A stretch of DNA of 64,000 nucleotides, from positions 25,020,744 through 25,084,743 of the forward strand of contig NC_059349.1 of assembly GCF_019703515.2 (NCBI RefSeq), read 5' to 3'. The DNA is from Myxocyprinus asiaticus. Taxonomy: Eukaryota > Chordata > Actinopteri > Cypriniformes > Catostomidae. The notes beneath the pieces were generated by a model. That model made no database searches. It saw nothing but the letters and a program-made list of their open reading frames with translations, and was not told the origin of the DNA. Below are positions 48,926-59,814 of this stretch, one piece after another (position 1 is the first letter of the stretch; every line of letters begins with the position of its first letter). The position numbers and the translations under genes are program-made.

Positions 48926-49915
48926 TCTAAGCCCAAGGTGCTTCAAGAAGTCAGGTTCCTAAAGTTTAGAAATGCCATGTGTGTATTTGCCTTTGTATTC
49001 TTAATGGACCATAAATATAGGGAAAATTAGCTCTAGGAGAATGGTTTAGACATTCAAAACCTGCTGCAGTACCATTACAAAACCTCTCACAGGCTTGCAA
49101 AGACTTGAGCTCTATGGAAAGAAAAACAGTGTGGTTTAGTATGGGACTCTTTATGTTCAGTGTTCTGCCAAGTGTCTATAGCCATCAAATGATATTTCCT
49201 TCTAAAATTTCTTCTCCTGAGTCACTTCTTCAGCAGCTAGAACAGGCAGAAAAAGAAACTATAACCTGTTGAAAAGCCCAGCATATTTTGAGTTTTGGAT
49301 GCTGGTGTTCCTACCATGCTTCTTAACTAGCTTACCCAGCAAGCCTCCCTTCATCATCCAACTTCATTAGAAATAACATGTGGACTGACCAGCATTTTTT
49401 TAATGGTGAACAACATGGTTATGCTGGTCTATCAGCTAGACCAGCACCAAAGAAACACTAACCAGCTTGGAACAGCATGGAAATTCATCTGGAAAAGATC
49501 AAGTCATGCCAGGACTAAACTGGACCTTCTTGCACTCATTCTACAGGCTCCTTTCACCTCTGCTGTGGCCACACACTCCCAGCCTGTATCCTCTTTGGAG
49601 CCACAGAGATATGTGATGATTCTCTGGGAAACACTTTCACCTGAAACATCCAGAGGTTGAAACAGAACAGTGGTACAAAGCCATACATGGCATTTTGTTA
49701 AAACAGACAAACCATGTGTTGGGAAGGGTTATTACATGGCACCTGTGGGACATTTCCCTTGAAAAACAAAATCATTTCCCTTTGCTGCGGAGCAGCTTTC
49801 AACACCACTGGTACTTGGGCAAAACCTACTAGTGGGAAAAGTGGGAAAAGTTTCCAAATTGAGAAATTAATTAATGGTGAACACTGAATTAAACTTTATA
49901 AATTTGTAATATAGT
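48926..49915. other. FBXL7 intron, no gene seen
   Basis: No recognised feature. An 85-codon frame at 49403 has no recognisable domain. Confidence 0.5.
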
Positions 49916-50225
49916 TTAACCAAAAATGAATTATTCATGAAAATTCTATCATCATTATTCATCCTCATCCTGTTGCAAACATGTATGACTTTTTTTCTTC
50001 TGTGAAATTCAAAAGGAGATGTTTGGAAGAATGTTAGTCTCAGTCACCATTCATTTTCCTTGTATGGAAAAAGATGCAGCAAAAGTGAATGGTGACTGAG
50101 ACTAACATTCTGCGTAACATCTCCTTTTGAGTTACATGGAAGAAAGAAAGTCATGCAAGATTGCAACAACATGAGGATGAATAATGATGATAGAATTTTC
50201 ATTTTTGGGTGGACTATCCCTTTAA
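49916..50225. mobile_element. Short Angel-type TTAA foldback element, 310 bp
   Basis: TTAA at 49916-49919 and 50222-50225. The arms pair closely: aaaggagatgtttggaagaa and tctcagtcaccattcatttt match inverted blocks at 50070-50130. Confidence 0.85.
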
Positions 50226-51870
50226 CTTCATGATAAAGTATTTGTTAAACAAAAAGATAACAACAACAAAATAAATGTAAGTCAGCACATGATTGATACT
50301 TGTTGGTAAACAAGTGACTGACATGAAGGATCATAATGTAGGCTATGTACTTATTTATTTAATCACGATAAAACTAGAGGTACGAATTGATCAAACTAGC
50401 CCCCTGTGGGATCTTTGTAAAATGTTCGATGTTTTAGTGTTAAGATTTTTATTTCCCCCCAAAGTATAATACGCATAAATCCCCCCATATGAGCCATGTA
50501 ATCCATTTTCAGAAATTAATCTCAGGTCCTGGGTAACTATCGAGTTATTTTGTCTTTCGTTGCTCCGCTAACAGTTTTTAAAAGGAATCCAAAGCAGGAT
50601 CACCCATTGCGTGTTGCTGAGAAATGCTCAGACTGACAGCCAATCAGATTAGAGGACCGTAACTAAATGTAGTATAATTTTAAAATAATTTAGGATTGAT
50701 TTGCTAATTCAGGACTACCTGTAATGACTTGTTTGACAGTTTAAATGTGGCCTTGTTTTGGCTGCACTCTTTCATAATAGACACTTTTCTCATGTTCATA
50801 ACTCAAATAGGTTTTGCAGGATAATGAAACACCAAAAAACTTGAATAAGTCCAAGCAACTATGCAACATCTCCCTCAGATCTTGTTTTATCCATACCATT
50901 AATCCAGCCCTGGACTCGTAAATCTGACTGGCCTTCTCTCTTGAAGAGCCACAGATGAGTTCAAATGACTGTTATATCTCTTTCCCACCACAACTCAAAA
51001 GTCTAGATGAGGAGTATTATTCAACACGCACTTCTGGAGGCCATCTTCCGGGTGGAACCTCACAAATCCTATCGTGTTGCACTGCATACCTCCTTAGCAA
51101 TGACTGCTCCCCAACACCCACTCTGTGTCATGCCAAAGAAAATTTGTCCAAACCGGGCCTTCCAGAGCTCAGATAATAAAAACTTGGACTTTGAGAGGAA
51201 GTGCAAACTAAACTGCTCCACTCAATTCAAATCAGGTGCTTGGTACCTCTAGAGCAAAGAAAGGATATCAAAAACCAATCATGACCTGAACTATTAGGAT
51301 TACACGGAACTGATCCAAGCAACAGCTATGTAACTGTTGGCCACAGGCTACCTGAGACATCTGATTATGGTTTTTCATTTCTCTGATGAAAGATCTCATT
51401 GATCTTGGTCACACCCACCCACTGTTCTTAGGAAAAGAAAACATGCAGAGACTCAAATATGAAATAAAATGAAGCATATTAAAATACTTGTTCATTCACT
51501 CCAGACAGTTTAGTCTGTTAGACTATCAGTCTAAGATCTATAATTACAATATGATTTAGGACATCACTTCTTAAAATGCAATATTTTGTTGCTATATCTA
51601 CAGCATTAGACAAAAGAACCATGTTTGTCTGTGCATTTCTAAGAGTGCCAACAGCATTGCTCTCGGGTTATGAAGGGCAGGCAGCTCTTCACAAATCCAG
51701 TCTCAGTGGAGTGCAGGGTTTGACATAAATCCCATCTACCAGTGTAATAAAGCTGCCCTGCCAGGAATGTAGAAAGAAAACATGTCATTTTATATCTGTT
51801 TTATGCCTTACTTAAATAGCCTTACAACCTGCCGCTTATTTGAAAATAAAAGAGTAATACATCTTGAGTC
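50226..51870. other. FBXL7 intron, no gene seen
   Basis: No recognised mobile element or gene. Confidence 0.5.
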
Positions 51871-52000
51871 ACGTGATGCCATGAGTGGGTCGGAAGTATG
51901 AACGGCGAGCTCTGCACACTTTGCTAGTTTTATTACTATTTGTGTCATAAACCAGTGAGGTTCGATACACCCTGATTCTTAACTGTTCTAGGAAGACAAT

Positions 52001-52745
52001 ATGTCAAAGAATTCAAAATCCTCGGGGTCTGGAGATAATAAAAGACACTTACGTGCTCAAGCTGATTCCCCTCAGCAGCAGGCCAAGAGCCCGAGACTCA
52101 ATTCGGATGGTGAACTGAAAGAAATCTGGCATGAACTTATGAATGTGTCTGTAATGCTGACGAAGGTTGTTGCAGACTTGGAGGATCTTGCTGTAATACG
52201 ACGATCGATCACTTCCATGGAGACGAAATTCTCTGAGTTTGGTTACAACATTGTTGGATGTCAAGAGAAGGATTGATTATCTGGAGTCATCAGAGAGGGA
52301 ATTAGCTGCTAACCCGCTAGCGACCAAGATAGATTTGGAACGCATTTGGGAAAAACTGGAGGATTTGGAGAATCATAATCGACGAAACAACGTCCGAATT
52401 GTTGGAATTCCTGAGCATGAGGAAGGCTGAGATATAGTGAAATTCCTAGACAAGCTCTTTCTTAGTCTGCTTGACATAACAGGCCATAAGCTGTTAATCG
52501 AGCGAGCTCACAGCGTCCCAGCTCGGAGATCGGTTGAGGGAGACAGGCCCCGATCAATTCTGGCTACATTTCTAAGATCATCCGATAAAGATCTCGTTTT
52601 ACTCGAGGCGAGGAGTAAAGGAAAGCTTTCTTGGAAGAACCACAGCATTTTCTTGTTCCCAGACTTTGCGAATTCGACAAGAGAGAAACGTGATCGATTC
52701 AGGGAATGCAGGAATCGCATGTCAAAATGTCAAATGTTAATATGA
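52001..52745 (+). pseudogene. L1-like ORF1 protein (RNA-binding), broken
   Basis: Begins MSKNSKSSGSGDNKRHLRAQ, a basic, disordered start. A helical coiled-coil-like part follows (LTKVVADLEDL, then, after a frameshift near 52265, RIDYLESSEREL and LERIWEKLEDLENHNRRNN). The RRM-type segment NNVRIVGIPEHEEG ends in TGA at 52428-52430 where the family has a coding residue. The C-terminal domain (IERAHSVPARRS, RPRSILATFLRSSDKD) continues in the same frame to 52745. L1 ORF1p trimers coat element RNA; here one frameshift and one stop break the gene. Confidence 0.85.
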
Positions 52746-53770
52746 GTGGATTGACTCTCTCCACGTGGAATGTGAATGGGTTGGGGCAACCCATAAAAAG
52801 AAGGAAGGTTATTTCTTTTCTTAAACGCAAGAAATATGATATAGTATTTCTTCAAGAAACGCATCTTTCCCCACGGGAAGCTGAAACATTTGGGAAGATA
52901 TGGGGTGGACATGTTTTCTTTAGTGCTGGCTCAAGTAAGAGCAGGGGAGTCATTACATTGATAAATAAACATCTACAATTCAAATGTCTCAAACAGATTA
53001 TATATAAATTAGGAAGAGTCATTATTGTTTTAGAGGTTGCTTTTGGCTAATATTTACGCACCTAACGCTGATGATCAGGGCTTTTTTATAGATCTTGAAG
53101 GGAGGTTGCAAGCTGCTGGCACCCCTTGTGATATAAGATTGGGAGGAGACTTTAATCTTTTGATGGACTCAGTTCTTGATCATAGTGAAGCAAAAATGTG
53201 TAAACCCCCTAGAGCAACATTGATGCATCATAGGATATTTAAAAATCTTGGTCTTACAGATATTTGGAGACTTTTGAACCCATCTGGTAGGTACTATAAA
53301 TGTTTTTTATCAGTCCATAAGATTTATTCTAGAATATATATATATATATATATATTTTATATCTAAGTCCCTCATTTCATCTGTTGTTGGTTGCACAATT
53401 GGAAACATTTTAGTCTCAGATCACTCCCTGGTGAGTTTACAGGTGTTGCCACATATGGAGAAAAAGAAATCATATAGTTGGCACTTTAATGTATCCCTTT
53501 TGCAAAATCCTGAATTCCAACAAATGTTAAAGGCTGAAATCAATGTTTATATGGAGACAAACTGGTCCTCAGTATCCTCTGTGGGCATGGCTTAGGAGGC
53601 ACTTAAAGCAGTTCTTAGGGGTCGGATCATACAGTATGCCTCATTCATCAAAAAATACAAAGCACAAGAGCTTGTAGAGTTGGATGGGAATATTAAAAGT
53701 GCAAAGGCAGAGCTGAAGCGCCGAATGTTGTCTGATGGCCTCAGAGAATTGACCCGATTGAAATACAGAT
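52742..53770 (+). pseudogene. L1-like ORF2, endonuclease part
   Basis: From ATG 52742: LTLSTWNVNGLGQPIKRRKV and IVFLQETHL are APE-type endonuclease motifs with the metal-binding Asn and Glu. After a frameshift near 53035, LLANIYAPNADDQGFF and IRLGGDFNLL follow (DFN box). A TA microsatellite at 53335-53356 has expanded inside the coding sequence and shifts the frame before the ISDH-type block (SDHSLV near 53420). A TAG at 53594 and other stops follow. Continues on the far side of the Tc1 element at 55305. Confidence 0.82.
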
Positions 53771-53771
53771 A

Positions 53772-55304
53772 TACAGTGCATCCGGAAAGTATTCACAGAG
53801 CTTCACTTTTTCCACATTTTGTTATGTTACAGCCTTATTCCAAAATGGATTGAATTCATTATTTTCCTCAAAATTCTACAAACAATACCCCATAATGACA
53901 ACATGAAAGAAGTTTGTTTGAAATCTTTGCAAATTTATTAAAAATAAAAACGAAAAAAAATCACATGTACATAAGTATTCACAGCCTTTGCTCAATACTT
54001 TGTTGAAGCACCTGTGGCACCAATTACAGCCTCAAGTCTTTTTGAGTATGATGCTACAAGCTTGGCACACCTATTTTTGGGCGGTTTCTCCCATTCTTCT
54101 TTGCAGGACCTCTCAAGCTCCATCAGGTTGGATGGGGAGCGTCGGTGCACAGCCATTTTCAGATCTCTCCAGAGATGTTCAATCGGGTTCAAGTCTGGGC
54201 TCTGGCTGGGCCACTCAAGGACATTCACAGAGTTGTCCCTTAGCCACTCCTTTGTTATCTTGGCTGTGTGCTTAGGGTCATTGTCCTGTTGGAAGATGAA
54301 CCTTCGCCCCAGTCTGAGGTCCAGAGCGCCCTGGAGCAGGTTTTCATCAAGGATGTCTCTGTACATTGCTGCATTCATCTTTCCCTCGATCCTGACTAGT
54401 CTCCCAGTTCCTGCCGCTGAAAAACATCCCCACAGCATGATGTTGCCACCACCATGCTTCACTGTAGAGATGGTATTGGCCAGTTGATGAGCGGTGTCTG
54501 GTTTCCTCCAGACATGACACTTGCCATTCAGGCCAAAGAGTTCAATCTTTGTTTCATCAGACCAGAGAATTTTGTTTCTCATGGTCTGAGAGTCCTCCAG
54601 GTGGGCTGTCATGTGCCTTTTACTGAGGAGTGGCTTCCGTCTGGCCACTCTACCATACAGGCCTGATCGGTAGAGTGCTGCAGAGATGGTTGTTCTTCTG
54701 GAAGGTTCTCCTCTCTCCACAGAGAAATGCTGGAGCTCTGTCAGAGTGACCATCGGGTTGTTGGTCACCTCCCTGACTAAGGCCCTTCTCCCCCGATCGC
54801 TCAGTTTGGCCGGGCGGCCAGCTCTAGGAAAAGTCCTGGTGGTTCCAAACTTCTTCCATTTACGGATGATGGAGGCCACTGTGCTCATTGGGACCTTCAA
54901 TGCTGCAGACATTTTTCTGTACCCTTCCCCAGATCTGTGCCTCGATACAATCCTGTCTTGGAGGTCTACAGACAATTCCTTGGACTTCCTGGCTTAGTTT
55001 GTGCTCTGACATGCACTGTTAACTGTGGGACCTTATATAGACAGGTGTGTGCCTTTCCAAATCATGTCCAATTAACTGAATTTATCACAGGTGGACTCCA
55101 ATCAAGTTGTAGAAACATCTCAAGGATGATCAGTGGAAACAGGATGCACCTAAGCTCAATTTTGAGTGTCATGGCAAAGGCTGTGAATACTTATGTACAT
55201 GTGATTTTTTTCATTTTTTATTTTTAATACATTTGCAAAGATTTCAAACAAACTTCTTTCATGTTGTCATTATGAGGTATTGTTTGTAGAATTTTAAGGA
55301 AAAA
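53772..55304 (-). mobile_element. Tc1-like transposon inserted in the LINE
   Basis: The left terminus CAGTGCATCCGGAAAGTATT starts at 53774 after TA. The right side ends in gtattgtttgtagaatttta near 55290, which is inner sequence of the terminal repeat; the outer part, expected as an inverse of the left 60-100 bp, is missing. LINE coding sequence resumes at about 55305. One complete and one truncated terminus mean the element cannot transpose as it stands. Confidence 0.87.
53992..54990 (-). pseudogene. Tc1 transposase, nearly intact, start codon lost
   Basis: A continuous frame of about 330 codons, full length for a Tc1 transposase. N-terminal paired-type HTH (KVPMSTVASIIRKWKKFG), GRPAKLSDRGRR linker, then DD34E catalytic core: Asp in ILWSDETKIELFG, Asp in FIFQQDNDPKHTAK, Glu in SPDLNPIEHLWRDLK; C-terminus GASTKY. 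The expected ATG codon at 54988-54990 is AGG, so no ATG opens the frame in the usual place. Relative to the family as I remember it, about seven residues are missing before the first catalytic block (HLED runs straight into SQTMRNK). It is the least decayed protein among the transposons here. Confidence 0.85.
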
Positions 55305-57003
55305 TTAAGTGAAATCTGCTGGCAGTGAAATATTTATCTCAGCCATTGATATTAATAATGCTTTTAAAGAATTCTATCTTGATCTTTACAGTTCCACATC
55401 TTCATCAACCAATGAAGATATTAGAAACTTTGTGGAACCATTAGAACTCCCTAAACTGATGACTGAGCAAAAAAATTATCTTGATTCTGAGATAACCTTG
55501 GAGGATCTCGGCGAGGTAATTAAGTCCCTGCCTACAGGCAAGGCTCCGGGACCAGATGGTTTTGCCGCTTTTAGATCTTATGCTACAGAACTGGCTCCAA
55601 TTTTGTTAGAAGTTTATACAGAATCACTAAAGAATGGAAAGCTTCTGCCAACCATGACACAAGCCCGGATCAGTCTGATTCTTAAAAAGGACAAAGATCC
55701 AAGTGAGTGTAAGAGTTACCATCCAATTTCCCTGATCCAGCTAGACTAGATCAGAAATTCTGGCTAACCGATTAAGTAAAGTTATGACATCTACATAGAG
55801 ATCATGTGGGATTTATTTGGGGCCACAGCTCTTCTGATAACATCAATATCGTTTCATCAATATCATGTGGTCAGTGGCGAATGATCAGATTCCGGTCACT
55901 GCCATCTCACTTGACGCTGAAAATGCATTTGATATGGTAGAATGGGATTATCTTTTTAATATTTTTGAAATATACGGGTTCGGGAATACTTTTATTGGAT
56001 GGATCAAGTTACTTTATAGACACCCGGTAGTGGTGGTACAAACAAATGTATTAAATTCAGATTATTTTACTCTGGATAGGGGCACCTGGCAGGGTTGCCC
56101 TCTTTCCCCATTATTGTTCTGCCTTGACCTGGAACCATTAGCAGCCGCAATAAGAAAGGAGGATGATTTTCCAGGGGTGGTGGCGGGAGGTGTGGCGCGT
56201 AAGCTTTTGCTTTAAGCAGATGATAATTTATTATTTGTCTCCGACACTACTAGATCTTTGCCTTGCCTCCACAGAATTATTAATTCCTTTTCTAAGTTCT
56301 AGGGATACAGAGTCAGTTGGTCTAAATCTGAAGCTTTGTCTCTGACAGCGTACTGCCCAGTAACGGCTTTCCAGCCGGGCGCCTTCCAGTGGCCCAAACA
56401 GGGCATTAAGTATTCGGGCATTTTATTCCCAGCAAATTTGTCTGATTTAATTTTGACCCCTTAATAAAAAGGTTTTCGAGTGATGTGGGCAGGTGGGCTT
56501 CATTACATTTATCTATGATTGGGAAGGTTAATGTTATCAAAATCTACCTGTTACAATCTCTCCCTATAGATGTCCCCCTCTTTTACTTCAAGCAATTGGA
56601 TAGCATAGCGAAGTCCTTCATTTGGAATGGTAAGCATCCTAGATTACATTTTTATAAGTTACATAGACCAATTGACAAAGGTGGGCTAGGCCTACCCAAG
56701 ATTTTGTTTTATTATTATGCATTCAGTCTCAGACATTTGGCTCATTGGTCACTTCCACCTGAGAGAGCCCCTCCCTGGTTTTGTATTGAACAGGAAGTTC
56801 TTGCCCTTATTTTGCCATTGCAAAGCCTTTCTATCATACTAATCGGAAAAGTTAAATTACACTCCATTATCTCGCATTTGCACTCAGTATGGACAAAATT
56901 GTCCAGGGTGTTTAATTCAGACATTTATTTAAATGTTGCCTCAAGCATATGGCTGAACCCTAAATTATGTATTAATAAGTCCCCTTTCTGCTGGTCAGAG
57001 TGG
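55305..57003 (+). pseudogene. L1-like ORF2, reverse transcriptase and C-terminal part
   Basis: AFKEFYLDLYSS and the SLPTGKAPGPDGF box open the RT domain (55309-55749). After disruption near 55750-55860, motif A reads ISLDAENAFDMVEWDYLF, and TWQGCPLSPLLFCLDLEPLA is the next RT block. The catalytic YADD box reads stop-ADD: TAA at 56213-56215 replaces the Tyr codon, followed by DDNLLFVSD. The C-terminal region (LQSLPIDVPLFYFKQLDSI, FIWNGKHPRL, GGLGLPKI) is L1/Tx1-like and ends with WSEWF at about 57006. Confidence 0.83.
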
Positions 57004-59163
57004 TTTGATGTCCGTGCGGCAATTGATGCGCGGACCTCCACTTTTAATTCCGGGAACGCGGAGGAGGATAAACAAGCCAGTTATGCACTCCGCAAAACTA
57101 TCAGAGTAGCCAAACGCCAGTACAGGGACAAGATTGAAGGACAGTTTAACACCACCAACTCTAGAAGCATGTGGCAGGGAATTAATATCATTAAAGACTT
57201 TAAAGGGAATAAAAACTCCGCCATGAACACCGCTGCCTCTCTCCCAGATGAGCTAAATACAAATTATGCTCTTTTTGAGGGAAATAACACCGCCCTCGTG
57301 GGGAGAGCTCACGCGGCCGAAGCTACAGAGGTTAGTTCACTCTCTGTCTCTGTAGCGGATGTAACCCGATCCTTCCGACGGGTGAATATCCGTAAAGCTG
57401 CGGGTCCAGACGGCATTCCGGGCCGCATCATCAGAGCGTGCGCGAACCAACTGGCTGGTGTTTTCACAGACATTTTCAACCTTTCCCTCTCCTTGTCTGT
57501 GGTCCCCACATGCTTCAAAACGTCCACCATTGTGCCTGTACCAAAGAAATCCAAAATCACTTGCTTAAATGACTGGCTTCCTGTTGCTCTGACCCCCATC
57601 ATCAGCAAATGCATTGAGAGACTAATCAGAGATTACGTCTGCTCTGTGCTGCCTCCCTCACTGGACCCACTGCAGTCTGCTTACCGCAACAACCGCTCCA
57701 CTGATGATGCCATTGCATCTACACTACACACTACAGGAACACTTATGTGAGAATGCTCTTTGTAGACTACAGCTCAGCATTCAACACCATAGTGCCCTCC
57801 AAGCTTGATGTGAAACTCCGGGCTCTGGGCTTAAACAGCTCACTGTGCAGCTGGATCCTGGACTTCCTGTCAAGCAGACGCCAGGTGGTTAGAATGGGCA
57901 GCAACATCTCCTCATCACTGACCCTCAACACTGGAGCCCCACAGGGCTGTGTTCTCAGCCCACTCCTGTATTCCCTGTACACACTTGACTGTGTGGCAAC
58001 GTACATCTCCAATTCCATCATTAAGTTTGCTGATGATACGACGGTGGTAGGTCTGATCACTGACAATGATGAAACAGCCTACAGAGAGGAGGTGCACACT
58101 CTTACACGCTGGTGTCAGGAGCACAACCTCTCCCTCAACGTCAGCAAGACAAAGGAGCTTGTGGTGGACTTCAGGAGAAGAGACAGAGAACACAGTCCCA
58201 TCACCATCAATGGAGCACTGGTGGAGAGAGCCAGCAGCTTCAAGTTCCTCGGTGTCCACATCACTGAGGAACTCACATGGTCCGTCCACACTGAGGCCGT
58301 TGTGAAGAAGGCACATCAGTGCCTCTTCTTCCTGAGATGGCTGAGGAAGTTTGGAATGAACCGCCACATCCTCACACGGTTCTACACCAGCACTGTAGAG
58401 AGCATCCTGACTGGCTGCATCACTGCCTGGTACAGCAATAGCACCGCCCACAACCGCAAAGCCCTGCAAAGGGTGGTGCCAACTGCCAGACACATCATCG
58501 GAGGTGAGCTTCCCTCCCTCCAGGACATATATACCAGGCGGTGTGTGAAAAAAGCTCAGAGGATCATCAGAGACTCCAGCCACCCGAGCCATGGGCTGCT
58601 CATTCTGCTACCATCAGGCAGGTGGTATCGCAGCATCAGGACCCGCACCAGCCGACTTCATGACAGATTCTTCCCCAAAGCAATCAGACTTCTGAACTCT
58701 TGATCTTTCACGATCAATATAAATCAGCACTGCACTTTATTAATCTTATTATCTCACACTGGACTGTCATAAATTATATTCTCTCTTAACAACACACTGG
58801 CAACTGACTATCAACCAACAGCCTGAATGTCAATACTGTACAATACAACCTACTGTATATTTTATATATACTATATATACTATATTTATTGTATAATGTG
58901 TATTCTATATTGTGTGTATGTGTATTCTATATTGTGTGTATTGTATTCTGTACATTGTATATTATTATTTGTATATTGTGTTGTGTGTAATTATGTGTAT
59001 ATTAGATATGTAAATTGTGTTGTGTAAATCTGATGTTTATTATAAATTGGTATATGTCTCATCACTGTCATGACTGCTATGTTGCTCGGAACTGCACCCA
59101 AGACTTTCACCCACTATTGCACTTGTGTATATGGTTGTGTGACAATAAAAGTGATTTCATTTG
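57004..59163 (+). mobile_element. 5'-truncated L2-like LINE
   Basis: Begins abruptly within the pre-RT region, directly after the L1-like sequence, and has no endonuclease domain: typical 5' truncation. RT coding 57004-58703, then a 3' UTR and the end cacccactattgcacttgtg ... gacaataaaagtgatttcat at 59163, with the ATTTGA-type tail usual for fish L2 elements. A TA microsatellite follows. Confidence 0.8.
57007..58703 (+). pseudogene. L2-like reverse transcriptase
   Basis: First frame to 57750: YALRKTIRVAKRQYRDKIEG, the RT entry box [35 protein letters not shown] and [21 protein letters not shown] deletion of the linker shifts the frame near 57735. Second frame 57747-58703: [18 protein letters not shown] (motif A Asp), [34 protein letters not shown] (catalytic FADD intact), [30 protein letters not shown] and the C-terminal [11 protein letters not shown]. 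Only one frame break was noted, so it is fairly young compared with the L1-like host. Jockey/CR1/L2 superfamily; L2 is my best placement. Confidence 0.85.
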
Positions 59164-59195
<32 letters not shown>

Positions 59196-59209
59196 TTGTA
59201 TTTGTATAT

Positions 59210-59279
<70 letters not shown>

Positions 59280-59295
59280 ATATACAAATACAAAT
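59164..59295. repeat. (TA)n microsatellite within a 102-bp palindrome
   Basis: TA runs at 59165-59188 and 59215-59274. ATTTGTATTTGTATATTGTA at 59194 on has its exact inverse ending at 59295, and the TA core is self-complementary, so 59194-59295 is one perfect inverted repeat centred at about 59244.5. It separates two converging LINE 3' ends. Confidence 0.92.
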
Positions 59296-59397
59296 CTATT
59301 ATATACAGAAGCAAGGGAATGTAATGGCAGAAAAGGTATGGTATGTTGGATAAATATAAATAGACTAAGCTGTGTATTGCAAAATGGGGCAGTTTTA

Positions 59398-59803
59398 TTT
59401 TCTTTCTCCCCTTTTCTCATGCACAATTCCCAATGAGCTCTAGGACTTCATGGTAGCGTAGTGACTCACCTCAATCCGGGTGGTGGAGGACAAATCTCAG
59501 TTGCTTCCGCGTCTGAGACGTCAAGCTGCACATCTTATCACGTGGCTTGTTGAGCGCATTACCGCGGAGACCTAGCATGTGTGGAGGCTTCATGCTATTC
59601 TCCGGAACATCCATGCACAACTCACCACGTGCCCCACCGAGAGCGAGAACCACATTATAGTGACCACAAGTAGGTTAACCCAACGTGACTTTACCCACCC
59701 TAGCAACCGGGCCTAACTGGAGTCACTCAGCACGCCCTGGATTCGAACTTGCAACTCCAGGTGTAGTAGTCAGCGTCTTTACTTGCTGAGCTACCCACGA
59801 CCC
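59398..59803 (-). mobile_element. tRNA-derived SINE inserted in LINE 3' UTR
   Basis: Same family as 20623-21067. The tRNA-like head is at the high-coordinate end (box A TAGCTCAGCAAG near 59790; box B AGTTCGAATCC near 59742), and the G/A-rich tail is at 59398-59415. The 15-bp duplication aatggggcagtttta is perfect at 59383-59397 and 59804-59818, so the insertion is recent relative to the LINE and its limits are exact. Confidence 0.9.
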
Positions 59804-59814
59804 AATGGGGCAGT

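Larger units (their letters stand above)
51871..57003 (+). mobile_element. L1-like LINE (two ORFs), interrupted and decayed
   Basis: Order 5' UTR, ORF1 (52001-52745), ORF2 endonuclease (52742-53770), a Tc1 insertion (53772-55304), ORF2 reverse transcriptase and C-terminal region (55305-57003). The ORF1 type (coiled coil plus RRM-like NNVRIVGIPE) with a separate APE/RT ORF2 places it in the L1/Tx1 group. It is cut at about 57003 by an L2-like LINE. Multiple frameshifts and stops make it inactive. Confidence 0.85.

Noticed and set aside
57915..58592. 225-codon minus-strand frame
   Set aside because: It is the antisense of the L2-like reverse transcriptase, whose plus-strand frame has clear RT motifs.
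59070..59426. Frames of repeated Tyr-Ile on both strands
   Set aside because: Translation of the (TA)n microsatellite only.
59740..59803. Second tRNA-like sequence on the minus strand
   Set aside because: Same reason: head of a SINE with a perfect 15-bp target duplication, not a free tRNA gene.
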